A stretch of DNA of 64,000 nt from an uncultured Clostridia bacterium. GTDB taxonomy: Bacteria > Bacillota > Clostridia > Christensenellales > Borkfalkiaceae. Under the pieces are notes generated by a model, which saw only the letters and a program-made list of their open reading frames with translations, was not told the origin of the DNA and did no database searches. The stretch lies in contig CANQKF010000001.1 in assembly GCA_947624445.1 (NCBI GenBank), positions 62,001 to 126,000 on the forward strand, in the 5' to 3' direction. A program made the translations under genes and the position numbers. How positions within the stretch are numbered: the stretch's first letter is position 1; each line of letters begins with the position of its first letter. This document shows positions 13,797-21,692 of this stretch, piece after piece.

Positions 13797-14558
13797 ATGG
13801 GCAGAATTACATTCTACAAGGGCGACTGCCTCGAAATCATGGGGGCAGCGCTCCCCGACAAATCGGTCGACATGGTTTTGTGTGACTTGCCGTATGGTGT
13901 AACGCAGAACTCAGGCGACAAGCCACTCGACCTCGCTTCGCTGTGGACGCACTACAAGCGCATCGTCAAGCCTAACGGCTGCGTTGCGCTCTTTGCGCAA
14001 GGTAAATTTTACATAGAACTTGTCCAAAGCAATCTTCCAATGTTCCGCTATGACCTCATATGGAACAAGGAGATGCCGACAGGCTTCTTAAATGCAAAGC
14101 GTATGCCGCTTCGTCAGCACGAGCAAGTAGCCATCTTTTACAAAGAACCGCCCGTTTATCACCCGCAGTTCACCGAGGGAAAGCCATCGCACGATAAGGG
14201 GCGTAAGTACTTAGAAAAAGAGCCTATCAATCGGAATTACGGGAAGTATCGACCTGTAGAAGACACAAGGAAAGATTCAATACAAAAGTACCCCACAAGC
14301 ATTCTCCGCTTTCCAAAGCCGCATCCGAGCGTCGCCATTCACCCAACCGAAAAGCCTGTGGCGCTCTTGGAATGGCTTATCAAGACATACACCGACGAGG
14401 GTGACATAGTGCTTGACAACTGCGCAGGTTCTATGAGTACGGCAATCGCTTGCCTTAACACAAACAGGCGCGGAATAATGATCGAAAAAGACGACGGCTA
14501 CTTTGACATCGGTAAATCACGGGTGGAAAAATATTTATCAGATCTTGCAATTCTTTGA
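13797..14558 (+). CDS. DNA methyltransferase with atypical catalytic motifs
   Basis: 253 residues from ATG 13,797 (AGAGAAAG upstream). It has the order of a beta-class amino-methyltransferase: catalytic motif DLPYG (about 36-40; usually DPPY), then SVAIHPTEKPVALLEWLI and a C-terminal SAM site DNCAGSMSTAIACL, where the usual form is DPFxGSGTT. The changes D-L-P-Y and D-N-C-A-G-S are unusual but seen in phage enzymes. It would methylate adenine N6 or cytosine N4 in an unknown site. No restriction enzyme is near, so protection from host restriction is the likely role. Confidence 0.8.
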   Translation: MGRITFYKGDCLEIMGAALPDKSVDMVLCDLPYGVTQNSGDKPLDLASLWTHYKRIVKPNGCVALFAQGKFYIELVQSNLPMFRYDLIWNKEMPTGFLNAKRMPLRQHEQVAIFYKEPPVYHPQFTEGKPSHDKGRKYLEKEPINRNYGKYRPVEDTRKDSIQKYPTSILRFPKPHPSVAIHPTEKPVALLEWLIKTYTDEGDIVLDNCAGSMSTAIACLNTNRRGIMIEKDDGYFDIGKSRVEKYLSDLAIL

Positions 14559-14574
14559 AATATAGGAGGAAAAA

Positions 14575-14781
14575 ATGAAAGGAAAAGTTACCATGACGTA
14601 CACTTTCAGCGACGGTCAGCTCAAAGGCTTCATGAAGCACATGGGCTACGGCGAAGGAGAGTATGACGAGGACGATATCGAGAACGAGCTTTACAGCTGT
14701 CCCCCCGATGAGCTGGAGGAGTATGGGACTTGCGACGACTTTCTCGGAGGACGCGATGTCGACATTGAGACAGCCGATTAA
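14575..14781 (+). CDS. hypothetical acidic protein
   Basis: 68 residues, very acidic (GEGEYDEDDIENELYSCPPDELEEYG), with TAGGAGG upstream of ATG. A small protein with this charge could mimic DNA, but there is no direct support. It is 16 bases after the methyltransferase gene and 11 before the next. Confidence 0.55.
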   Translation: MKGKVTMTYTFSDGQLKGFMKHMGYGEGEYDEDDIENELYSCPPDELEEYGTCDDFLGGRDVDIETAD

Positions 14782-14792
14782 GGAGGTGGCGG

Positions 14793-15014
14793 ATGAGTTT
14801 GGACAAGGCAATCCTTCATAACAAGGAAAGGCGGAAGCCATACCGCGGCAGCAAGGCATTCGACCCTACGTGTCGTAACCACGGCGGGGACGATTGGAGC
14901 GAGAGCGACAGAACAATCGGAACGAAGCGACGCCTTGCCTCCGCAGAACGCTCCATTGAGGAGTTTGAGGAAGTGCATGATGCTTCGGAGGAGAACGGCA
15001 ACAATGCAAACTGA
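14793..15014 (+). CDS. small hypothetical protein before the Thg1-like gene
   Basis: 73 residues with GGAGGTGGCGG as ribosome site. The N-terminal part is basic (HNKERRKPYRGSKAFDPTCRNHGG) and the C-terminal part acidic. No family recognised. Its last codons overlap the start of the Thg1-like gene by 11 bases, so the two are coupled. Confidence 0.55.
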   Translation: MSLDKAILHNKERRKPYRGSKAFDPTCRNHGGDDWSESDRTIGTKRRLASAERSIEEFEEVHDASEENGNNAN

Positions 15015-15825
15015 CACACTCGGCGATAGAATGAAGGGATATGAGAACGTCTCCCGCATCTACCTCACCAAGAGAAGCCCCGTCATCATCCGCATCGACG
15101 GAAAAGCCTTCCATACATTCACCCGCGGTTTCAGGCGCCCATTCGACCCCGTCCTCGCCGATGCCATGCGCGATACGGCTAAATTCCTTTGTGAAAGGAT
15201 CTCGGGCTGTAAGCTCGCCTACATACAATCTGACGAAATCAGCCTGCTCCTCGAAGACTATGACACAAAGAAGACACAGCCGTGGTTCGATAATAACCTT
15301 CAGAAGCTCGTCAGCGTCGCCGCGAGCATGGCGACGTTTGCGTTTAATCGGAAGTTCTATGAGTTCGTCACGGAGTTGCAAGACGACCATGTGTTCCATC
15401 GCGTTTCCACGGAAGCAGCATGGGGTGAGTTCGAATCCAGCAACTTCGACGCATATAGCAAGGCAATCGATGCCGGCGCGATGTTCGATGCACGAGCATT
15501 TATTCTCCCCAAAGAAGAGGTATGTAATTACTTCATTTGGAGACAGGACGATGCAACGAGAAACTCCATTCTTATGGTCGCCCAAAGCTACTTTAGCCAC
15601 AAGGAAATGCAAGGAAAGAAATGCGACGTCCTTCAAGAGCTTCTTTTCAGCAAGTACGGCGTTAACTGGAACGACTACCCCACCGCTCAGAAACGTGGAA
15701 CCTGCATCATAAAGGTTCAAGAGGAAATCAACGGCGTTCTCCGCCATAAGTGGAGAGCCGACACGGAAATCCCCATCTTCACGCAAGACAGAGACTACAT
15801 CGACAAGCTGGTATTTATCGGCTGA
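15004..15825 (+). CDS. Thg1-like 3'-5' tRNA polymerase
   Basis: 273 residues. RIDGKAFHTFTRGF (30-43) and LAYIQSDEISLLLEDY give the two metal-binding aspartates, Asp32 and Asp77, followed by a Glu as in Thg1; HRVSTEAAWGEF-like and later segments fit the palm fold. Thg1 adds G to the 5' end of tRNA-His; Thg1-like proteins of bacteria and phages rebuild truncated 5' ends of tRNAs in the 3'-5' direction. With the RNA ligase and tRNA genes in the same element, 5'-end repair of damaged tRNAs is a reasonable role. The reaction is established for the family, the substrate is not. Confidence 0.87.
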   Translation: MQTDTLGDRMKGYENVSRIYLTKRSPVIIRIDGKAFHTFTRGFRRPFDPVLADAMRDTAKFLCERISGCKLAYIQSDEISLLLEDYDTKKTQPWFDNNLQKLVSVAASMATFAFNRKFYEFVTELQDDHVFHRVSTEAAWGEFESSNFDAYSKAIDAGAMFDARAFILPKEEVCNYFIWRQDDATRNSILMVAQSYFSHKEMQGKKCDVLQELLFSKYGVNWNDYPTAQKRGTCIIKVQEEINGVLRHKWRADTEIPIFTQDRDYIDKLVFIG

Positions 15826-15836
15826 GGAGACAAGAT

Positions 15837-15989
15837 ATGTTCGATAAGGTAGAACCATTTATAAGCGCCGCAATCGAGGCTGGCTGGAGTTATGCGGAAA
15901 TCGAGGTTGCCCTCGAGGATGAATATGGGATGAGCGCACACGCTGCAATGGCGGCGCTTGATACATACTTTTCGGAGGATGACGAATAA
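15837..15989 (+). CDS. small UBA-like helical hypothetical protein
   Basis: 50 residues from ATG 15,837, after GAGGAGA. Three short helices (VEPFISAAIEAGWSYAEIEVALEDEYG, AHAAMAALDTYF) with an acidic end recall a compact three-helix module. The stop overlaps the next ATG by one base. Function unknown. Confidence 0.6.
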   Translation: MFDKVEPFISAAIEAGWSYAEIEVALEDEYGMSAHAAMAALDTYFSEDDE

Positions 15990-16249
15990 TGCCGCTAAGT
16001 TATAAGGATGTCTTCGATAATCGAAAAATGCGCTTTTATATGCAAAAAGAGGATGGCGCGTGGATTGAAATAACAGGAATCGGAGACGTCACATTTCAGG
16101 TCGAAAGATTCGAGTGGGGTGCAGACAATCCGCAGATGATAGTAAACCTCCTCCCTGGGACGAGCTTTTCTGTTTTGGGCAAGGGTGATGTGCCGCCAGC
16201 GAACGATGATAAAGCATGGGAAAAGTTTGTACTCGAAGGAGTGCAATAA
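15989..16249 (+). CDS. hypothetical protein
   Basis: 86 residues, beta-rich (KMRFYMQKEDGAWIEITGIGDVTFQVERFEW), overlapping the upstream stop by one base. It is the last gene of the operon that includes the Thg1-like gene; the terminator at 16,227 overlaps its last codons. No family recognised. Confidence 0.6.
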   Translation: MPLSYKDVFDNRKMRFYMQKEDGAWIEITGIGDVTFQVERFEWGADNPQMIVNLLPGTSFSVLGKGDVPPANDDKAWEKFVLEGVQ

Positions 16250-16257
16250 TTTTTTTT
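16227..16257 (+). terminator. intrinsic terminator
   Basis: TTGTACTC 16,227-16,234 pairs with GAGTGCAA 16,239-16,246 (one G-U) around GAAG, followed by TAATTTTTTTT. It ends the Thg1-like operon and separates it from the replication module. Confidence 0.75.
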
Positions 16258-16266
16258 CGTACAAAT

Positions 16267-16283
16267 CATATTTAGACATATAG
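16267..16283. promoter_or_regulatory. operator-like motif, copy 4, before the replication module
   Basis: CATATTTAGACATATAG, preceded by TACAAAT like the copy at 12,605. It lies directly after a terminator and 26 bases before the first gene of the replication module, so transcription must restart nearby. No clear sigma-A -35/-10 pair is visible, so the motif may itself be part of a specialised promoter. Confidence 0.5.
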
Positions 16284-16292
16284 GAGACATAT

Positions 16293-16868
16293 ATGACACC
16301 ACAAGAAAGGTTTCTTGAAATCTGCAAGAACACAATCCATCGAGACGGCATCGAGCAGTTACTCGATTTCATCGTGAAATCCGACTTCTTCGCGGCTCCG
16401 GCAAGCACAAGGTTTCATGGTAACTTTGCGGGCGGGCTGTGCCAACACTCCCTGAACGTATACGACGTTCTCACGGATTTGTGTGGGCGCTACTACCCCG
16501 CCGCCTCGCCTGAAACCATTGCAATCGTCGCCCTCTTTCATGACTTCTGCAAAATCAACTTCTACAAGAAGACATTCCGAAACGTAAAGAACAAAGAAAC
16601 GGGAGTTTGGGAAGAAAAGCTCGCATGGGAAATCGATGAAAAAGTACCACTCGGGCATGGCGAAAAGAGCTGCATCCTGATCCAATGGTACATGAAGCTT
16701 TCGCTCGAGGAACTACTCGCAATCAGGTGGCACATGGGCGGCTATGACAATGCCGTCAAGGGCGGGGACTTCGGGGCGAGCAATGCAAGCGACCGCTCCC
16801 CTCTCGTCACTCTCTTGAATGTGGCGGACATGATAGCCTCAAATCTCATGGAGGAAACCGTGAAGTAA
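16293..16868 (+). CDS. HD-domain phosphohydrolase
   Basis: 191 residues. GGLCQHSLNVYDVL (His52), VALFHDFCKIN (His83-Asp84), LGHGEKS and IRWHMGG supply the metal ligands of an HD-type phosphohydrolase. Phage members of this group are thought to act on nucleotides or nucleic acid ends; the exact substrate is unknown. It opens the replication module after the operator-like motif. TAGGAGA precedes ATG. The domain call is secure, the substrate is not. Confidence 0.82.
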   Translation: MTPQERFLEICKNTIHRDGIEQLLDFIVKSDFFAAPASTRFHGNFAGGLCQHSLNVYDVLTDLCGRYYPAASPETIAIVALFHDFCKINFYKKTFRNVKNKETGVWEEKLAWEIDEKVPLGHGEKSCILIQWYMKLSLEELLAIRWHMGGYDNAVKGGDFGASNASDRSPLVTLLNVADMIASNLMEETVK

Positions 16869-17153
16869 ATGGACAGAACATTTTCGGGGGAGATACTACA
16901 GGACCGAGGCGCCTATCGCACCAATACCATGGAGGTTCCCGTCGTCGATTCAGATAGATTTGCCGCATTAGCCTATGCGCTCCAAGCGACAGCCGCACAT
17001 TTTTACGACGCTGAAATCGCGGCAAATTTGGTACATGACAGCCTCTCTCGCTGCCTAAGTAGCGATAAGCTGCACCCAGAACGGCAAGATACGCAAACCA
17101 CTCTCGACTTTGACGCCGTCGTAATAAACGGCATCCAAGCTGAGTCGCATTAA
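16869..17153 (+). CDS. hypothetical protein
   Basis: 94 residues whose ATG directly follows the TAA of the HD gene, with GGAGG eleven bases before it. A helical centre (SDRFAALAYALQATAAHFYDAEIAANLVHDSLSR) is flanked by polar ends. No family recognised. Its place suggests a part in DNA metabolism. Confidence 0.6.
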   Translation: MDRTFSGEILQDRGAYRTNTMEVPVVDSDRFAALAYALQATAAHFYDAEIAANLVHDSLSRCLSSDKLHPERQDTQTTLDFDAVVINGIQAESH

Positions 17154-17176
17154 GTGAACAATCAAAAGGAGGATAT

Positions 17177-18022
17177 ATGGAAAAGGAAGAAGAGAAAACA
17201 ATCGAGCAAAAGCCAACGCTGAACCTGCATCAAAAGCTTCTGAAAATCACAGAGGCCGCTGGCGTTCTGCAGAGGACGAAGGAAGGGTACGGATATAAAT
17301 ACGTACCTGAGGAAGAAATCCAAGCAAAAGTAACGGGAGGAATGTTGCAGTACGGCGTAAACCTCTATACGAGCCTCGTTCCCGGTACGCTCACAATCAC
17401 CCCCTATCAGACGGAAACAACAAAGACGCGGTCGGTCGAAGGCGAAGATAAGAAGTTCCATAAAATCGACGTCACAGTACCCGTGTTCGAAGTCATCGTA
17501 TCGGCGGAGGTGGAGTACACGTGGGTCGACGTTGATGACCCCACTCAGGTGATCAAAAACAGATGGGCATACATAGGTCAAATGGGCGATGCTTCTCAGG
17601 CGTTCGGCGCTGGCGCAACCTACGGCAATCGCTATTTCCTCATGAAGTCTCTCCAGCTCGCTACAACAGAAGACGACCCCGACGCATACCGCAGCAAGCA
17701 ACGCAAAGTCGCGGACTACGAGGACGAAAAAGAGCAGCAAGAGGAAGAAGAGCGGCTGAAGAAAGAACAGGAAGCCATCAGAAAAGCGAAGAAAGAAGTA
17801 AGCGACGCTGGCGTTGCGGCCCTTAAGGCCGGTGTACAGAAGGACGAGCTTACAGCGGTCGTCGCGAAACACAACGGCGGGAACGGCAACCCCGCGAGCA
17901 TCAAAGCGGTTGATGTCTGCAATGCAATCGTCGAAGAGTTGAAGGTACTCACCGACTCGAAGAAGCCCGCCAAGAAGAAGCCCACCGAAAAAGAAACCTC
18001 GCAGAAAGGAGAAACAAAATGA
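17177..18022 (+). CDS. ERF-family single-strand annealing protein
   Basis: 281 residues. The N-terminal half carries the ERF signature (KLLKITEAAGVLQRTKEGYGYKYVP, and YIGQMGDASQAFGAGATYG followed by NRYFLMKSLQL). ERF proteins form rings on single-stranded DNA and anneal complementary strands during phage recombination and circularisation. A Glu/Lys-rich coiled linker (about 170-205) leads to a Lys-rich tail that may contact SSB or DNA. GGAGGATAT precedes ATG. The gene overlaps ssb by 4 bases, matching their shared role. Confidence 0.85.
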   Translation: MEKEEEKTIEQKPTLNLHQKLLKITEAAGVLQRTKEGYGYKYVPEEEIQAKVTGGMLQYGVNLYTSLVPGTLTITPYQTETTKTRSVEGEDKKFHKIDVTVPVFEVIVSAEVEYTWVDVDDPTQVIKNRWAYIGQMGDASQAFGAGATYGNRYFLMKSLQLATTEDDPDAYRSKQRKVADYEDEKEQQEEEERLKKEQEAIRKAKKEVSDAGVAALKAGVQKDELTAVVAKHNGGNGNPASIKAVDVCNAIVEELKVLTDSKKPAKKKPTEKETSQKGETK

Positions 18023-18432
18023 TCTATTTCGAAGGAAAAACCTACGCAACAGTATGGACGGTCAAGGCAGCCGAAAAATACATCGACCTCCAAGTCACCA
18101 CATCCGAGAACAAGGACGGCGAGTATGTGAACTCGTCATGGTTCGCCCGCTGCATCGGCAAGGCGTTCACGGCCCTCAAGGACGTGAAGCGCGGCGACAG
18201 AATCCTCATCAAGGCGGGCAAGATGACGAACGAACGCTTCAAGAAAGACGACGAATGGCGTTCGTACTTCAAGTTCCTCATCCTCGATGCCGAAGTCGTA
18301 CAGGGCGGACAGCACAGCAAAGGAAGCACTCCTACCGCCGCAGCGGACGAAAAGAAGAAGACGCCCGCGGCAGAGACCCCCAAGGAATCCGATGAAGGCT
18401 CCAAAGGAGAAGACGACGACTTCCCGTGGTAA
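18019..18432 (+). CDS. ssb: single-stranded DNA-binding protein
   Basis: 137 residues: an OB-fold part (VWTVKAAEKYIDLQVTTSENKDGEYVNSSWFARCIGKAF, then DRILIKAGKM) of about 90 residues, a low-complexity linker and an acidic tip ending DDDFPW. The tip is the protein-docking peptide of bacterial SSBs (DDDIPF type), here with Trp last instead of Phe. It coats single strands during element replication and probably docks the annealing protein and nuclease next to it. Confidence 0.85.
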   Translation: MIYFEGKTYATVWTVKAAEKYIDLQVTTSENKDGEYVNSSWFARCIGKAFTALKDVKRGDRILIKAGKMTNERFKKDDEWRSYFKFLILDAEVVQGGQHSKGSTPTAAADEKKKTPAAETPKESDEGSKGEDDDFPW

Positions 18433-18456
18433 CTGGAAGTTTCGCCATAGGGCAAC

Positions 18457-19191
18457 GTGAAAAAAGAAAGATATTCGTTTTCGAAGTTGTCCTCGTTCCA
18501 AACGTGTAAATACGGATACCAACTTACATACATAGATCACCAAAAAGGTACAGGGAATTGCTTCAGCTCATACGGATCAGAAGTTCATTCGGTTATGGAG
18601 CGTTATGCAAACAGAAGTATCGACCTTTGGGATTTGGCCGACGTGTATGAGTGGGAATTTGATACGGCAGTTCCCGAAGAGTTCCCCTCCACGCCGAAAT
18701 GCAAAGACATGCGCGGGCTTTACTACAAGCAAGGCCTCGAATATTTGAGCAACTTCCCGGGTTACGACGATAAGAAAATCTTGGGGGTAGAGAAAAAATT
18801 CGATTACGAGATTGACGACTGGATTTTCAACGGAATTATCGACCTCATCATGGAGGACGAAGAAGGACGCCTGATTATCCAGGACTACAAGTCAAAAAGC
18901 GCCTTCAAAAGCAAGAAGGAGCAGGCAGAGTATGCCAGACAGCTGTATCTCTATTCGCTCTATGTGAAGCGAGAATACGGCAAATACCCCGACCTTCTTC
19001 GCTTTGTCATGTTCCGCAAGGGCATTACCGTAGATATACCGTTCGACGAGACTAAACTTCAAGAGGCCTTGGCATGGGCAAGGGAAACCGTCAAAGAAAT
19101 CCGTGAGTGCTGGGTATATGACGCGTCACCCGATGACTTCTATTGCCAACACCTGTGCGACCACCGAGAGCATTGTGAGTTCAAAAACTGA
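18457..19191 (+). CDS. PD-(D/E)XK nuclease, Cas4/AddB-like, with Cys cluster
   Basis: 244 residues. FSKLSSFQTCKYGYQLTYI gives the first Cys, GIIDLIMEDEEGRLIIQDYKSKSAF holds the catalytic Asp...Asp-x-Lys core, QLYLYSLYV is the following QxxxY motif, and CQHLCDHREHC gives three more cysteines. One N-terminal and three C-terminal cysteines around the nuclease core are the iron-sulfur staple of AddB and Cas4 nucleases. With ERF and SSB upstream, it is likely the exonuclease partner for strand-annealing recombination. The start is GTG with a weak site. Confidence 0.83.
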   Translation: MKKERYSFSKLSSFQTCKYGYQLTYIDHQKGTGNCFSSYGSEVHSVMERYANRSIDLWDLADVYEWEFDTAVPEEFPSTPKCKDMRGLYYKQGLEYLSNFPGYDDKKILGVEKKFDYEIDDWIFNGIIDLIMEDEEGRLIIQDYKSKSAFKSKKEQAEYARQLYLYSLYVKREYGKYPDLLRFVMFRKGITVDIPFDETKLQEALAWARETVKEIRECWVYDASPDDFYCQHLCDHREHCEFKN

Positions 19192-19199
19192 TATCGGAG

Positions 19200-21107
19200 G
19201 TGACGCTTATTCTGGTCGAAAAGGAAACAATCCAAAAAGCAAAAGAAAAGCTCGGAGACAGAAACGCTGAACTCATTACAGAGCTTCTTCATCTCGAAAA
19301 GTACGACGCGACAAACAGAAAATCCCTGTGTCCTTGGCACAACGAGGATACGCCGAGTTTCATATACAACCCGAAGTCGTACAGCTTTCACTGTTTCGGC
19401 TGCGCTCGCAACACCGACATCATCGACGCTTATATGAGTACAGGGCTGACATATCTCGACGCGCTCCAAGAGCTTTTCAAGGAGGCCGGGATGGCGGTTC
19501 CGCTCGGTGAAAAGGGCGTTAAAACGCAGTTCCAATATATCTATCCGAAAGAGGAACCCATTAACGGGAAAGAGCATGTGTATGCCTACCTCCAAAAGAG
19601 GAAAATCTCACGGGAAACCATTGACCTTGTCGACGTCAGAGAGGATGCACATGGAAATATCGTCTTCAACTATTACGACACCAATGACGTGTTGAGGATG
19701 GTGAAGTATCGCCCCTCTCATAAGATCGACAAGAACAACGGCGAAATAAAGGCGTGGTGCCAAAAAGGCGCAGATACCACCCCGCTACTCTTCAATATGA
19801 ACCGCATCAACACGACGGCACCCCTCGTCATCTGCGAAGGCGAAATCGACTGCATGGCGGCCATCGAGAGCGGCTTCACGAACGCTGTATCAGTCCCCCT
19901 CGGAGCGAATAATTACGGCTGGATCGAGGAAAATTTCGATTGGCTCGAGCAGTTCGATAGCATTATTATCTGTTCGGATAATGATGAGGCGGGCATGAAG
20001 ATGCAAAAAGAATGTGTCTATCGGCTTGGTTCGTGGAGAACAAAATTCGTCGATGTCCCCCGCGTCCACCACGACGACACAACTGGGCGCGACTACCCGA
20101 TGAAAGACCTCAATCACGTCCTGTACTATGAGGGAAAAGAAGCGGTTCTCCGGTTGCTCTATAACGCCAAGGACGCGCCGGTACCGAGCGTCCAAGATGT
20201 TTCTGATATTGTCGAAACCGATTTGGACGAAGTAGACGGCATAACGACAGGAATAAGAGAGATCGACGCGGAACTCATGCGCCTGTTCTACGGAACGCTG
20301 ACGATTTTGTCTGGGCAACCCGGGGCAGGCAAGACGAGCTTCATCAGCCAGCTTGTTTGCAACGCACTTGACGACGAGAAAAATGTCTGGATTTATTCAA
20401 GGGAAATGCCTTGCTGGATGACGAAATCGTGGTTGAACTACATATTCGCCGGCCCTCAAAACATCAAGGAGTACCAAGACAGAAACTCCTGTGCCTTTTA
20501 CAAGGTCACACCAGAGGCGAAGGAAGAGATAAGTAACTACTACCGCGGAAGATGGTCTGTTTATCGCGACGATGCGAGCAATAAATTCGAAGACGTTCTC
20601 CAATCGATGGAAGACTGTGTTCGAAAATATGGTTCGAAGCTTCTCATCATAGACAATCTTATGACTCTTGACTTGGGGTCCAACGAGAACAACGAGATGT
20701 TGAAGCAAACGGAAACTATCAATGCGCTGATACGCTTCGCCATTAAATACAGCGTAGCCGTGATACTGGTCGCCCATCCGAGAAAGCTCCAGCGCGACAC
20801 AGACGTCGGCATTTACGACATAAGCGGCACAGCAAACATCATCAACCTCGCACACAGAACCCTGAGCCTGAAGCGGCTCGACCCCGAGAAGAACGACCAT
20901 GACGTGCAGGTCACAATCATAAAGGACAGGATGCGTGGCAAGGCGGGCAAGAAGGTAAACCTCTATTACGACGTTCCGTCTCGAAGATTCTACTCGAATG
21001 AAAGCGAGTACAGTCACCAGTATCTGTGGGACAACACCGCACATCATCCCCTCCCCTATCCTCACGCAGATGAGCGGGAGGTTTATGGAGATCCGCAGGA
21101 GGAATAA
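19200..21107 (+). CDS. primase-helicase (CHC2 zinc finger, TOPRIM, RecA-type helicase)
   Basis: About 635 residues in the order of T7 gp4-like bifunctional enzymes: zinc finger Cys44, His47, Cys65, Cys68; TOPRIM with EGEID (213-217) and SDND (259-262); helicase Walker A GQPGAGKTS (372-380) and Walker B KLLIIDNLM. It would make primers and unwind the fork for the DnaE polymerase downstream. The annotated GTG at 19,200 overlaps the GGAGG ribosome site at 19,196-19,200, so the true start is probably ATT 19,209 or CTG 19,212; there is no nearby in-frame ATG before the zinc finger. Confidence 0.9.
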   Translation: MTLILVEKETIQKAKEKLGDRNAELITELLHLEKYDATNRKSLCPWHNEDTPSFIYNPKSYSFHCFGCARNTDIIDAYMSTGLTYLDALQELFKEAGMAVPLGEKGVKTQFQYIYPKEEPINGKEHVYAYLQKRKISRETIDLVDVREDAHGNIVFNYYDTNDVLRMVKYRPSHKIDKNNGEIKAWCQKGADTTPLLFNMNRINTTAPLVICEGEIDCMAAIESGFTNAVSVPLGANNYGWIEENFDWLEQFDSIIICSDNDEAGMKMQKECVYRLGSWRTKFVDVPRVHHDDTTGRDYPMKDLNHVLYYEGKEAVLRLLYNAKDAPVPSVQDVSDIVETDLDEVDGITTGIREIDAELMRLFYGTLTILSGQPGAGKTSFISQLVCNALDDEKNVWIYSREMPCWMTKSWLNYIFAGPQNIKEYQDRNSCAFYKVTPEAKEEISNYYRGRWSVYRDDASNKFEDVLQSMEDCVRKYGSKLLIIDNLMTLDLGSNENNEMLKQTETINALIRFAIKYSVAVILVAHPRKLQRDTDVGIYDISGTANIINLAHRTLSLKRLDPEKNDHDVQVTIIKDRMRGKAGKKVNLYYDVPSRRFYSNESEYSHQYLWDNTAHHPLPYPHADEREVYGDPQEE

Positions 21108-21661
21108 TGAGCAACCAAAAACCACTTGTTGTAAATCTTTTCGGAGTGCCGGGAGCGGGCAAAAGCACAGGAGCGGCATACATATTCGCGAAAATCAAAA
21201 TGCTCGGCGTCAACGCGGAGCTGATAACAGAGTTTGCGAAAGACAAAACGTGGGAGCGGAACGATGAAGCCTTTAAGAACCAAGCCTATGTGTTTGGTGA
21301 ACAGGCTTATAGGATAAGCCGCTGCGCCGATAAGGTAGATGTCATAGTCACCGATAGTCCGCTCCCGCTCAGCATCATGTACAACAGCGACAAACGTCTT
21401 ACCGAGAACTTCAATAGGACGGTAATGGACGTTTTCAACAGTTATAACAACCTCAATTATCTTCTGCTCAGGGTTAAACCATACAATCCAGCTGGACGGC
21501 GCCAAACGGAAGCGGAGTCGGATGCCCTTGGAGCGACCGTAATCTCACTCCTTAAAGACAGGGATATCCCATATTGCGCAATAGATGGCGATATTGGAAG
21601 CTACGAGCAGATAATTGCCAACATAATGGCAATCTATAACACCCAACGCGGGGCCGAATAG
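21107..21661 (+). CDS. P-loop kinase or ATPase of phage type
   Basis: 184 residues with Walker A GVPGAGKST (13-21), VIVTDSPLPLS as the Walker B-like strand, and an Arg-rich lid region (NPAGRRQTEAESDALG). It is close to the small AAA_28/NadR-like kinases of Clostridia phages, which are of unproved specificity; nucleoside, nucleotide or polynucleotide 5'-ends are all possible. The ATG overlaps the primase stop by one base. Between primase and polymerase, a role in nucleotide supply is the simplest reading. Confidence 0.72.
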   Translation: MSNQKPLVVNLFGVPGAGKSTGAAYIFAKIKMLGVNAELITEFAKDKTWERNDEAFKNQAYVFGEQAYRISRCADKVDVIVTDSPLPLSIMYNSDKRLTENFNRTVMDVFNSYNNLNYLLLRVKPYNPAGRRQTEAESDALGATVISLLKDRDIPYCAIDGDIGSYEQIIANIMAIYNTQRGAE

Positions 21662-21692
21662 CCCAACAGAAAAACGACACGGCAGGGACAAA

